A DNA stretch of 64,000 bases from Piscicola geometra (lineage: Eukaryota; Annelida; Clitellata; Hirudinida; Piscicolidae): assembly GCA_943735955.1 (NCBI GenBank), contig OX030958.1, forward strand, positions 11,808,362 through 11,872,361, in the 5' to 3' direction. Position 1 is the first letter of the stretch. Every line of letters starts with the position of its first letter. Below, piece by piece: positions 24,209 to 40,702 of this stretch. The notes under the pieces were generated by a model. It was not told where the DNA came from. It saw only the letters and a list, made by a program, of their open reading frames with translations, and ran no database searches. Position numbers and translations under genes: made by a program.

Positions 24209-26007
24209 CAATTCTGTGAAGCACTTTAGACACCATTTACAAATTCACTCTACTGTCGTTAGACTGTATGAGCTTCTTGATCATCTTTCTTGAATCAAGA
24301 GGAAAAGGTTATGTGATTCAATCAGAGGGACTTCATAAGTCTTCTTTATCAGTCCGGAATATCTCTAAGCCTCTTTTAATTAATGTTTTCCATTTATAAA
24401 ATCTGTTATTTTCTGAAAACGTTTGAAAATAATTATTTTTCTAAAGAATGTTTATCAAAATGTTGTGGTAACTCAGCGCGGAATACTTCTGCAGGAGTTT
24501 TTGTATGAGTTAAATATCAAATGAACCGGCTATACTGCTGATTTATAGAGCTTGAAACTAAACCAAATTTTCAAATCCAGAAATGTTGTATCAGATTAGT
24601 TGATTCACAGACAAAAAATTTTATTTTCATATTTAATTATATAATTTTCAGTTTAAACTAATTTTTTGAAGATGAGCAACTTGAAACTGTGAAATTGAGT
24701 TGTTTAACTTTTAGCTTCCTTGAAAATTTTCCAGTCGAAATGAAATTTTATATTAACGTGTAATGCAGTTAAAGTTAATATAATATTTCTGAATCGTTCA
24801 GGATTTAATATTTGTACTTAAACCTCAAAGAGATAACAAGCCTGTTGAAAAGTTAAGTTGTTAATTATACATTATTTTTAAATAACTAGCAAATTATAAA
24901 TTTGGTATTAATTTAAATCTAGATTATCCTCGAATTCTAGATTAAGTGGTTCAAACTGACTATAAATCGCTCTGGACTAAATTAATCGTTTCTCCATCCT
25001 CACACAATCACCACCATAAAGATAATGCTAAAGCGGCCTTCAACTTGACTCCTTCGAGCATTATTGCGTACTCAAGCACTCTCCAACTAATTTATTAATC
25101 ATTCAAAGTCATTTACTATTAGCAAATCTGAGCACATCAACTAGGTTAAAAACTATTCATAATTTGAGGAAATCATTTATCTAAAATTTCACTTCCAAAG
25201 CGTGAAGTCATAAAAACTGTTTAGTTTAATGATCCCTGTTTAGTTCTTATGAACAGTGTTCGTTTTTCTCACGAAAGACCGCTTGCATCTTGTTTGCAAG
25301 CGTCAAAATAGGCCAATTTAACAAACTATTTTTTAAACATTAAAAATATTATCATAGTGTTATTTGTTTTATTAATTACTTTATACAATTGTGGAAATGG
25401 TAAAAGTGGCGGGTCAGAATAGAATGATGATGCTGATTAAGCCGTTTTACTAATCATTGAGATGAGGAGATGCTTACAATGAAGGGGGAAGTAGTTTGAA
25501 TGAATGCGTCAAGAGAAAACATTACAATTTCTTAGTGTCTTAATGCTCACAAAAAGGTTGAAAGAGTTTAAAGTAACGTATTAAGACAATTTTACAAAAA
25601 ATTAAAGTAAAATTTGTGTCAAACAAATAATAAATATAATAAAAAAAGCATTGAATATCAACATTTTACATATAAAAAACTTTATCATGCTCTTTAAAAA
25701 CAAAAATACAATAAAAATAGATTTTTTAAATAATATAATAAAAGTTTCGTTTTTTTGCCAAATTAATTAAGAGTATTGATTGTGCCATTGTGTTGGTTTC
25801 CGTAGGTATGGCAACATTGCAACTACGTCCTATCTTGGAGCTAAACATATTTTTATAAATGTATTTATTTTGTTTTAAATAGCTTAAAGTTATCATATAT
25901 TAACAATGTTTTTGAAAGGATAACAGAAATTGTTTTTCCACATACGTCACTTAAACACATTACAAAAATCGAATACATCAATAAAAATACATCACACACA
26001 CACACAG

Positions 26008-26207
26008 TGTTAGGCCAGTCTTCGGCAAGCAGTGGGTACGCAACAGTAGCGAAAAGTCTCCGCAAGGATTCGTACATCTTTTCTATTATAGGCATTGTGG
26101 TCGCTGTGATCTTTGCCATCTTCATCGGCATATGCTTTGGAGTCCCTGTTCACCAGAACAATAAAACAATCAATGGCATCCCTGATTCTACATTATATTT
26201 ACCTTAA
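26008..26207 (+). pseudogene. Orphan dispanin exon 2 (copy C)
   Basis: After a (CA)n acceptor it reads LGQSSASSGYATVAKSLRK and a Val/Ile-rich helix, matching exon 2 of genes A and B, with an open frame to TAA at 26205. The D and G of the CD225 loop are altered (GDASGA to GYATVA). No matching exon 1 lies upstream in the unit, so it is probably a non-functional duplicate. Confidence 0.75.
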
Positions 26208-26215
26208 CCTCAAAA

Positions 26216-26640
26216 AATCATTCGAACTCGTAGTCCACAATAATCATAAACACATCGCACCACCAGTTATACATCCATCTATTCAACGCACTAACAAACT
26301 CACTATCTTAGGTATCACATTCACCGACACTCTCAACATTTCACCACACATAGATCATATTATCAAACAATGTATTCAAACTTTTCATGCCATCAAAACA
26401 ATCCATAGACTCTTTGGTGCCAATCTCTTTGTATCACTGAGTCCCTCATCATCTCTCACCGTAAGTATGCAGCTCCTTCTTGGTCTGGTTTTGCTAACCA
26501 GCAACAAATAAAGAACTTCAGTCCTTTATTAATAAACTAATTAGACTTAAATATCTTCCCTCTCACTACCCATCTATCACTTCTATTTTACCACTTCAAA
26601 CACTAAACTATTTTTTAAATATCCACTAACTGTGACCACG
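26216..26640 (+). mobile_element. LINE reverse transcriptase fragment (copy 1)
   Basis: Frame-broken remnants of a non-LTR reverse transcriptase C-terminal region, such as LTILGITFTDTLNISPHIDH followed by IIKQCIQTFHAIKTI. It directly follows the orphan dispanin exon and recurs at 31382-31806 in unit 2. Confidence 0.65.
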
Positions 26641-26706
26641 TTCTTCACCAAATTTTACCTTCTTTCAAAACATCTAACCATAACTTAAGCACAATTTCGG
26701 GTTCTA

Positions 26707-27886
<1,180 letters not shown>

Positions 27887-28476
27887 ACACCCAATTTCGA
27901 TGCACAAATATATAACACTTTTGATAGTAAAAACATTCCTCTCTCGTCTTCTGAAACATCTCATTCTATTGTTTCTATTTTTATTATCATCTCTGATTTT
28001 TAATATTTATTTATTTATTATCATATTCACCATATCCTTGCTCGAGTTTTCTGCTTTTAATCCATTATCATTTGCATTAGAATGTAATAATTATCTTTTA
28101 GTTATGATATAATTTAAAATTTACACATATTTTTCATCTTTTAATCTCAATCTGTTTCGCTTTCTCGATTTGATTTTGGTTTTTGTTCACCTTCTGTTTT
28201 CCATTTTTTATAACATGGCTTGCGTCTGTCAAGCCGTGAAGAATAAAATTTATAAAAACAATGAAAAACAATAAAAACTGTAAAACTCAAATAGAGAAAA
28301 AGCAAGAATTCTGTGAAGCACTTTAGACACCATTTACAAATTCACTCTACTGTCGTCAGACTGTATGAGCTTCTTGATCATCTTTCTCGAATCAAGAGGA
28401 AAAGGTTATGTGATTCAATCATAAGTCATCTTTATCAGTCTGGAATATCTCTAAGCCTCTTTTAATTAATGTTTTC

Positions 28477-29552
28477 TAGAGACCGACCGAATCAGATATT
28501 TTTATTTCGGCCGAAACCGAAATTAGGCCGAAATTATAATCCGTGGAGCGGGGATGGCTTTGTTGGTAGACGTCGGACTTGCAACTTAAAGGTTGCCAGT
28601 TCGAATCCTTGGAAGCAACCGTGAACTATCATATACCTAGTGTATTTGCTCTTGAATTTGAAGAAAGAGCGCTATAGAAATCTATTTGATTGATTGATTG
28701 ATATATGATGCGGTGTTTGCGACGTATGCATTGAGAGATGTGTACGTCGTGTGGAGTGGCGCCTTGGCGCATAAGAACCATGGTTCTCAGAACCATTGTA
28801 ACATGGCATGCGTCTGTCAGGCTGTGAATAGTATAGACCAAAAAAAAAAAATTCGGTTGAAACCGAAATTAAGCCGAAATTAAATAACAATTTTCGGCCG
28901 AAACCGAAATTAAACCGAATTCCACATGCTTGTATGTTATTCGAACAATTAGTCTTATGTCACCAATTAATCAATTAACCACGATATCTAATAGATATCT
29001 AATAGAGATGAGAATCGAACCCAAACTTAATAATTCGAGTTCGATTGAGGATATACAGATACTTACTTTTGACAATAACATTTTTTTAAAAAAATGTTTT
29101 AAAAAATAGAATTTGCTTAAAAAAAGTTTTGTTAAATATCATCATTGAAAGTATCCCAATTTACTTAAATTTCAAATACATAATTGTTGTTCCAGATGCT
29201 TGTATATGTTATTCGAATAATTAGTCTGATGACACCCATAAATCAATCAACCACGATAACTAATAGATATCTAATAGAAAATCGAATCCGAACTTAATAG
29301 TTCGATTGAAGATACAGATATATCAGATAAACTACATAAATAAATAAAAATTTCGGTTTTTCGGTAAATATAAGATCCATTTCGGCGGAAACCGAAATTA
29401 AGCCGAAATTACAAAATTATTTTTGGCTGAAACCGAAAAATTGCCGAAATTGTAAAATTAGATTCGGCCGAAACCGAAAAAATGCCAAAACTAAGAAAAT
29501 TGGCAATTTCGGCGCTGAAACCAAAACCGAACCGAATTTCGGTCGGTCTCTT
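28477..29552. mobile_element. hAT-like non-autonomous element (copy in unit 2), 8-bp TSD
   Basis: Left TAGAGACCGACCGAA and right (reverse complement) AAGAGACCGACCGAA form the terminal repeats. They are flanked by ATGTTTTC at 28469-28476 and 29553-29560. The interior is rich in TTTCGGCCGAAACCGAAATT palindromic motifs and contains a SINE and an internal ~270-bp tandem duplication (about 28926 and 29198). No transposase. The paralogous position in unit 1 (24383-24390) has a single ATGTTTTC and no insertion. Confidence 0.88.
28541..28704 (+). mobile_element. tRNA-derived SINE inside the hAT-like element
   Basis: A tRNA-like head with A-box TGGCTTTGTTGG (28555-28566) and B-box core AGTTCGAATCC (28598-28608) is followed by a body and a tail AAAGAGCGCTATAGAAATC then (TTGA)n. 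The tail resembles the local LINE tails, which suggests LINE-assisted mobilisation. A second copy lies at 33546-33710 because the whole region was duplicated. Confidence 0.8.
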
Positions 29553-31173
29553 ATGTTTTCTATTGATAAAATCTGTGAATTCTTGAACACGTTTGAAAAT
29601 AAATATCTTCCAAAAGAATGTTTATCAAAATGTTGTGGTAACTCAGCGCGGAACATTACTGTAGGAGTTTTTGTTTGAGTTAAATATCAAATGAACCGGC
29701 TATACTGCTGATAGAGCTTCAAACTAAACCAAATTTTCAAATCCAGAAATGTTGTATCAGATTAGTTGATTCACAGACAAAAAATTTTATTTTCATATTT
29801 AATTATATAATTTTCAGTTTAAACTAATTTTTTGAAGATGAGCAACTTGAAACTGTGAAATTGAGTTGTTTAACTTTTAGCTTCCTTGAAAATTTTCCAG
29901 TCGAAATGAAATGTTATAGTAACGTGTAATGCAGTTAAAGTTAATATAATATTTCTGAATCGTTCAGGATTTAATATTTGTACTTAAACCTCAAAGAGAT
30001 AACAAGCCTGTTGAAAAGTTAAGTTGTTAATTATACATTATTTTTAAATAACTAGCAAATTATAAATTTGGTATTAATTTAAATCTAGATTATCCTCGAA
30101 TTCTAGATTAAGTGGTTCAAACTGACTATAAATCGCTCTGGAATAAATTAATCGTTTCTCCATCCTCACACAATCACCACCATAAAGATAATGCTAAAGC
30201 GGCCTTCAACTTGACTCCTTCGAGCATTATTGCGTACTCAAGCACTCTCCAACTAATTTATTAATCATTCAAAGTCATTTACTATTAGCAAATCTGAGCA
30301 CATCAACTAGGTTAAAAACTATTCATAATTTGAGGAAATCATTTATCTAAAATTTCACTTCCAAAGCGTGAAGTCATAAAAACTGTTTAGTTTAATGATC
30401 CCTGTTTAGTTCTTATGAACAGTGTTCGTTTTTCTCACGAAAGACCGCTTGCATCTTGTTTGCAAGCGTCAAAATAGGCCAATTTAACAAACTATTTTTT
30501 AAACATTAAAAATATTATCATAGTGTTATTTGTTTTATTAATTACTTTATACAATTGTGGAAATGGTAAAAGTGGCGGGTCAGAATAGAATGATGATGCT
30601 GATTAAGCCGTTTTACTAATCATTGAGATGAGGAGATGCTTACAATGAAGGGGGAAGTAGTTTGAATGAATGCGTCAAGAGAAAACATTACAATTTCTTA
30701 GTGCCTTAATGCTCACAAAAAGGTTGAAAGAGTTTAAAGTAACGTATTAAGACAATTTTACAAAAAATTAAAGTAAAATTTGTGTCAAACAAATAATAAA
30801 TATAATAAAAAAAGCATTGAATATCAACATTTTACATATAAAAAACTTTATCATGCTCTTTAAAAACAAAAATACAATAAAAATAGATTTTTTAAATAAT
30901 ATAATAAAAGTTTCGTTTTTTTGCCAAATTAATTAAGAGTATTGATTGTGCCATTGTGTTGGTTTCCGTAGGTATGGCAACCTTGCAACTACGTCCTATC
31001 TTGGAGCTAAACATATTTTTATAAATGTATTTATTTTGTTTTAAATAGCTTAAAGTTATCATATATTAACAATGTTTTTGAAAGGATAACAGAAATTGTT
31101 TTTCCACATACGTCACTTAAACACATTACAAAAATCGAATACATCAATAAAAATACATCACACACACACACAG

Positions 31174-31322
31174 TGTTAGGCCAGTCTTCGGCAAGCAGTG
31201 GGTACGCAACAGTAGCGAAAAGTCTCCGCAAGGATTCGTACATCTTTTCTATTGTAGGCATTGTGGTCGCTGTGATCTTTGCCATCTTCATCGGCATATG
31301 CTTTGGAGTCCCTGTTCACTAG
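31174..31322 (+). pseudogene. Orphan dispanin exon 2 (copy D, premature stop)
   Basis: Nearly identical to copy C, but a CAG-to-TAG change at 31320-31322 truncates the frame right after the second helix. No exon 1 is present. It is the unit-2 duplicate of copy C. Confidence 0.75.
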
Positions 31323-31381
31323 AACAATAAAACGATCAATGGCATCCCTGATTCTACATTATATTTACCTTAACCTCAAAA

Positions 31382-31806
31382 AATCATTCGAACTCGTAGT
31401 CCACAATAATCATAAACACATCGCACCACCAGTTATACATCCATCTATTCAACGCACTAACAAACTCACTATCTTAGGTATCACATTCACCGACACTCTC
31501 AACATTTCACCACACATAGATCATATTATCAAACAATGTATTCAAACTTTTCATGCCATCAAAACAATCCATAGACTCTTTGGTGCCAATCTCTTTGTAT
31601 CACTGAGTCCCTCATCATCTCTCACCGTAAGTATGCAGCTCCTTCTTGGTCTGGTTTTGCTAACCAGCAACAAATAAAGAACTTCAGTCCTTTATTAATA
31701 AACTAATTAGACTTAAATATCTTCCCTCTCACTACCCATCTATCACTTCTATTTTACCACTTCAAACACTAAACTATTTTTTAAATATCCACTAACTGTG
31801 ACCACG
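31382..31806 (+). mobile_element. LINE reverse transcriptase fragment (copy 2)
   Basis: Unit-2 duplicate of 26216-26640, with only scattered differences. Confidence 0.65.
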
Positions 31807-31872
31807 TTCTTCACCAAATTTTACCTTCTTTCAAAACATCTAACCATAACTTAAGCACAATTTCGGGTTCTA

Positions 31873-32891
<1,019 letters not shown>

Positions 32892-33481
32892 ACACCCAAT
32901 TTCGATGCACAAATATATAACACTTTTGATAGTAAAAACATTCCTCCCTCGTCTTCTGAAACATCTCATTCTATTGTTTATATTTTTATTATCATCTCTG
33001 ATTTTTAATATTTATTTATTTATTATCATATTCACCATATCCTTGCTCGAGTTTTCTGCTTTTAATCCATTATCATTTGCATTAGAATGTAATAATTATC
33101 TTTTAGTTATGATATAATTTAAAATTTACACATATTTTTCATCTTTTAATCTCAATCTGTTTCGCTTTCTCGATTTGATTTTGGTTTTTGTTCACCTTCT
33201 GTTTTCCATTTTTTATAACATGGCTTGCGTCTGTCAAGCCGTGAAGAATAAAATTTATAAAAACAATGAAAAACAATAAAAACTGTAAAACTCAAATAGA
33301 GAAAAAGCAAGAATTCTGTGAAGCACTTTAGACACCATTTACAAATTCACTCTACTGTCGTCAGACTGTATGAGCTTCTTGATCATCTTTCTCGAATCAA
33401 GAGGAAAAGGTTATGTGATTCAATCATAAGTCATCTTTATCAGTCTGGAATATCTCTAAGCCTCTTTTAATTAATGTTTTC

Positions 33482-34202
33482 TAGAGACCGACCGAATCAG
33501 ATATTTTTATTTCGGCCGAAACCGAAATTAGGCCGAAATTATAATCCGTGGAGCGGGGATGGCTTTGTTGGTAGACGTCGGACTTGCAACTTAAAGGTTG
33601 CCAGTTCGAATCCTTGGAAGCAACCGTGAACTATCATATACCTAGTGTATTTGCTCTTGAATTTGAAGAAAGAGCGCTATAGAAATCTATTTGATTGATT
33701 GATTGATATATGATGCGGTGTTTGCGACGTATGCATTGAGAGATGTGTACGTCGTGTGGAGTGGCGCCTTGGCGCATAAGAACCATGGTTCTCAGAACCA
33801 TTGTAACATGGCATGCGTCTGTCAGGCTGTGAATAGTATAGACCAAAAAAAAAAAATTCGGTTGAAACCGAAATTAAGCCGAAATTAAATAACAATTTTC
33901 GGCCGAAACCGAAATTAAACCTAATAGAAAATCGAATCCGAACTTAATAGTTCGATTGAAGATACAGATATATCAGATAAACTACATAAATAAATAAAAA
34001 TTTCGGTTTTTCGGTAAATATAAGATCCATTTCGGCGGAAACCGAAATTAAGCCGAAATTACAAAATTATTTTTGGCTGAAACCGAAAAATTGCCGAAAT
34101 TGTAAAATTAGATTCGGCCGAAACCGAAAAAATGCCAAAACTAAGAAAATTGGCAATTTCGGCGCTGAAACCAAAACCGAACCGAATTTCGGTCGGTCTC
34201 TT
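33482..34202. mobile_element. hAT-like non-autonomous element (copy in unit 3, internally deleted)
   Basis: Same ends and ATGTTTTC flanks as 28477-29552, but about 355 bp of the interior is missing after GAAACCGAAATTAAACC (junction at about 33920). The SINE is retained. The deletion removes one copy of the internal tandem duplication plus flanking sequence. Confidence 0.85.
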
Positions 34203-34925
34203 ATGTTTTCTATTGATAAAATCTGTGAATTCTTGAACACGTTTGAAAATAAATATCTTCCAAAAGAATGTTTATCAAAATGTTGTGGTAACTCAGCGCG
34301 GAACATTACTGTAGGAGTTTTTGTTTGAGTTAAATATCAAATGAACCGGCTATACTGCTGATAGAGCTTCAAACTAAACAAAATTTTTAAATCCAGAAAT
34401 GTTGTATCAGATTAATTGGTTCACATATAGAAATTTTTATTTTCATATTTAATTATATAATTTTCAGTTTAAACTAATTTTTGAAGATGAGCTACTTGAA
34501 ACTGTGAAACTTTTAGCACACTTGTAAATTTTCTAGCCGAAATGAAATTTTATATTAACGTTTAATGCAGTTGAAGTTAATATAATATTTCTGAATCGTT
34601 TAGGATTTAATATTTTTACTTAAACCTCAAAGAGATAACAAGCCTGTTGAAAAGTTAAATTTGTAATTATAAATTATTTTTAAATAATTAGCAAATTATA
34701 AATTTATTATTATTTTAAATCTAGATTATCCTCGAATTTTAGAATAAGTGGTTCAAACTAACTATAAATCGCTCTGGACTAAATTAATCGTTTCTCCATT
34801 CTTCACCAACCAAAGGGCGGCACACAATCACCACCATAAAGATAATGCTAAAGCGGCCTTCAACTTGACTCCTTCGAACATTATTGCGTACTCAAGCACT
34901 CTCAAATTTTATTAATCCTTCAAAG

Positions 34926-35200
34926 TCAGGGTCGGCAATCTGCTGCAAATTGGGGGGGGTCCTTCTCAGCTTAGACGGCGATTTATCCCTTTTCACTTTG
35001 CCTACTTGTGCCTCCCACCCCTACTACCTATTTGACATGCTCTGGTTTTCTGAGCACGTTTTAAATAAAGTCATTTTTTGAGACGGTAAATTTCACCATG
35101 TTCTTACTATTTTGAACACAATTTTTTAATGGAAAACAATCGGGAAAATTCACGAAAATCCCGCCCACACAGTCCCACTATGAAACACATTAGAGCAGGA
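34926..35200. mobile_element. Fragment related to the hAT element (G-rich end)
   Basis: Homology to the duplication unit stops within CAAAGTCA and is replaced by GGGTCGGCAATCTGCTGCAA and a run of G then TCC. The same GATCTGCTGCAAAT block recurs at about 36040 beside sequence clearly shared with the 14128 hAT terminus. Confidence 0.5.
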
Positions 35201-35360
35201 TACCATTGACCTATTTTTTACTTTGGCCACTTTAAATTTATTGAATTTCCTCTAAACATTTTGATTCGATCTATATTTATATAATATATATTATATAAAT
35301 ATAATTATAGCTGCTACTCACTCTTTAGATAAAGTCGGTACTTGAGCAGGTTTTTATAAA

Positions 35361-35368
35361 TATAAAAG
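35361..35368 (+). promoter_or_regulatory. TATA box of dispanin gene B
   Basis: TATAAAAG about 65 bp upstream of the start ATG at 35433, preceded by AT-rich sequence. Confidence 0.55.
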
Positions 35369-35432
35369 ACGTGAGATAGACCTGAAGCGTTGCTTTTATT
35401 AATTTAAGTCTGATTTATTCGTGTGGAAAAAG

Positions 35433-37387
<1,955 letters not shown>

Positions 37388-39363
37388 ATAGCTTAAATGT
37401 CTCTTTTTTATAATATTTAGAAAAACTTAAAATCAGAAAATCTTTTAAAAATCTGTTTTCTATTCATAATGAAAAATCAACCAAGAAACTTTTCTTCGAT
37501 TTGAACTTGCTCATTTAATCTAAGAAAAAACCTGCATTCGATACATTTTTAGCTTGAACTACTTTGAATAATCATTTTAAACAAACCGAACATTTTTTGA
37601 AGAATAGAATGCTATATTGAATCAGCCTTATATTCTCCTTGTGTCTACAAAGTATGTTTTCTTGTTTATTACATCTCCCGAAGTGACCAGATGAAGTGAC
37701 AGTCTAAAATGTCACTTTTCTTAAAGATTAACAATTCATTATTTAACAAAAAATATTGGTTTGGCGTAGATCGGGAGCAAACCAATAAGGTTAGCACTAG
37801 CAATGTTAGGTAACACCCGTTATGATGAATAAATCGGCACATTAATAAAAGTTGAATCCCTGAATCTAATAAGCTCAGAATTGTTTTACTTTTCAAGATT
37901 CTTACAAATTCTTACAACTTTCAAAAAGGCAAAAGAGCATCAAACTACGTGGGGCTTATGTGTAAATTACACATAGATTACACATTGTGTAACCAATGCC
38001 TTTATGTAATTCTTTCATATAAATTTTTTTTCTTCAAAAATCATTTTTAGTTTCATGTATTGCTTACCCAGATGCAACTTATCAAAGCACCCAAGAAGAG
38101 CTATTTTACGATATTCCCGGGGTTTTCCATGTGGCAGGTCTATTGAATGTACTCATAAAAGGATCCAAAGTCCATCAGAACATCAATAACTGTGCAATGT
38201 ATTTTTAACCAAATTTCTCGCAAAACGATCTTGAAGCACCCGTGACTGAATGATATTTGAGGAATCAGCTATCTCCAGAAATGTTGGAATATAATTTATA
38301 AAAGTTTTATTCTGGTAGATTCAGGTCCTCCATGTTCAACACGGTTACTCCCCCCATACCTCAACCTCCTGATACATCACTAAATGCTTTCCCTCTTTTT
38401 TTTTAAATTTTCGTTCATGCAAGTTGACCAATTAACTAATAAAAGTGTGAAATGAATAAAAAACACAATAATATTAGTAACATACCATAATCACTCTGAA
38501 TTATAATTGCAATTATCTATAATTATCGTTCAAAACTACTCGTTTAGTTAACCAAGCCTTATGAATATTTCTTTATTTAGTCCTCAACAAAGCCTTAGAC
38601 AGCTTTTATGCACCATTGCATGTGTATAAAACTATTTAAAGCACTTAATATCATTTATTCAACGGCATCAAGTGAAATGAAAGGAAACAAGCATCGACTT
38701 TAATTCATATGTAGAAATGAGGAAGGAAAACCATACCGAATTCTGCAGTGATGTAGGAACATATCAGCTGTTGATACCAAGATATAACAAACATGATACA
38801 TTTGTAAAGCTATCTTTAAGAACTCAAAATAATATATACAAACACACTGAAAATCTCATAACACCTATTTGCATCCATGCGTTTTATTCAAAGAAATTGA
38901 AAGCGAGGTTTCAAACAACTGAAAAGGTAACACCAAATATAGTTCGACCTTTTCAAAAAATATGTAAAAAGCTTTCAGTATTTCAAGTTTAGGTATAAAA
39001 ATACGAAATCATCAGAGGCTGATCATGGCACATTGGCTTGAAAGTCTTCACAAATTGTTTGCAAATTTCTTTTACTAGCCATAATATCTCTTTTAAAAAA
39101 ATATATAATTAAAAATAATATTTATATTTTATATATATTCTGAAATTTAAATGTTTTATTATTCTTATTCATACATTATCACCACCATTATAATGATTAA
39201 TATTGCTTGTAGGACAGTGATCTTCTAAGCTGTTATCTCAGTGTTTGCCACGCCTTAGATTACTCGATATTTGGCCGATTTTTAAAAAGCAAAGAGGTAT
39301 TTTCCATTAATGAATCAGAGTAGATTATATTTAAGTTATATTTCTATGTAAAAATATCTTTTA
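37388..39363. other. Intergenic between dispanin B and ABHD4/5-like
   Basis: AT-rich. The only long frame (38717-38992, 91 codons) has no recognisable motif. Nothing else is supported. Confidence 0.4.
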
Positions 39364-39379
39364 CCCCCCCCCCCCCCCT
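39364..39379. repeat. Poly-C run
   Basis: About 15 consecutive C residues immediately after the ABHD4/5-like stop codon (on its 3' side). Homopolymer length may be imprecise. Confidence 0.8.
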
Positions 39380-40652
39380 ACATTTCCATCTTTTTATTTT
39401 CTATGTTGATATCTAATATTTTCTTGTCATTAGGTCTGTCTAAAATATTTTTTACGTTGATTCGCTCTACTAAGACGTCTCTCGTCCCTTCTGTTAACCT
39501 GCCATTAACTCCCAAGACACCACCATCATTACCATCATCGCCATCTTCATCATTACTATAAAAACATCCGGCATCATCGCTGCCTTCACTGAGAGTAGCC
39601 TCGTCGCCGAAAACCTCCTCTGGCAGGTAGTCCTTCAGCAGCTTGCTGGGACACTCGAACTTTGAGCAAATGCTCCTCACGAAGTTGTTGAAGATGTCTG
39701 GTTGGTCTGCGTACACATGGTGGCCTGCCTTGCTGACCAGCTAGTTGGTAAGGTGGTTGGTTGGTTGGTTGGTTGGTGCATTGGATCCTTAATTGCATGC
39801 TTAATTAACTAAATCAATTAGTATCTAATCGATTATTTATTAATAAACTAAATAATTGAATACGCATGTTACTTCTTCCAATAAACCGACGAATTAATTT
39901 CTGAAGCGCCTTGACCTAGATTAGATCAATCACGCACACACCTCCCCACAAACCTCCACACACACACACACACACACGCACGCACACACACACCTCCCCA
40001 CACACACACGCACACGCACGCACACACACACACACCTCGACGTGGACAAATGAATTTTCTCGAATCCTCTTCACTTCGTCGCAAATGGTGTGGTCAATCC
40101 ACGAGTCCTTGCCGTTCACCATGGCAATAGGGATGTGCGCGTACAAGTCACCTATCCGGTCGACCATCGGCCTCTGCGGCCAGCCCACCTCCTCCACCAG
40201 ACACTTGAAGGCAATCTCGCCACTTGAGAAGGAGATTTTTTAGAGGGGGTATATGGCAAAAGCGACAAGTGATGAGAGTTTAATGGAATATAGAATATTG
40301 AGAAGATGAAATTAAAATATATATTCTTACATAATTTTTACATAGGATAAAAAATAATAGCATTTTACCGAGTATATTCAAAATCAGAAGAACCCATTTA
40401 GTCCTTCATAGAGTATCTCCCTCAGACATCCTTCTTCGCCCAGCCTTGCATCAAGAATGCACCAACAAAGCCCCTACCAAGACATGCCTCTACCTCCCCA
40501 CAACGTACCTGGGTTCAAGGGCGTTGCAATGGTAGACATAGTTTGCAATGACTCCTTCATTCAGGTCTCTGTGCTGGTACTTACGCACTATGTCAGGCCT
40601 GTAGCGTGTGATTAAGGAAGGCCCTGTGTGTGTGTGTGTGTGTGTGTGTGGT

Positions 40653-40702
<50 letters not shown>

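Noticed and set aside
28550..28618. Possible functional tRNA gene
   Set aside because: A and B boxes are present, but acceptor-stem pairing is poor and a LINE-like tail with TTGA repeats follows. It fits a SINE.
38717..38992. 91-codon plus-strand frame
   Set aside because: No motif, no splice context and no promoter; compatible with chance.
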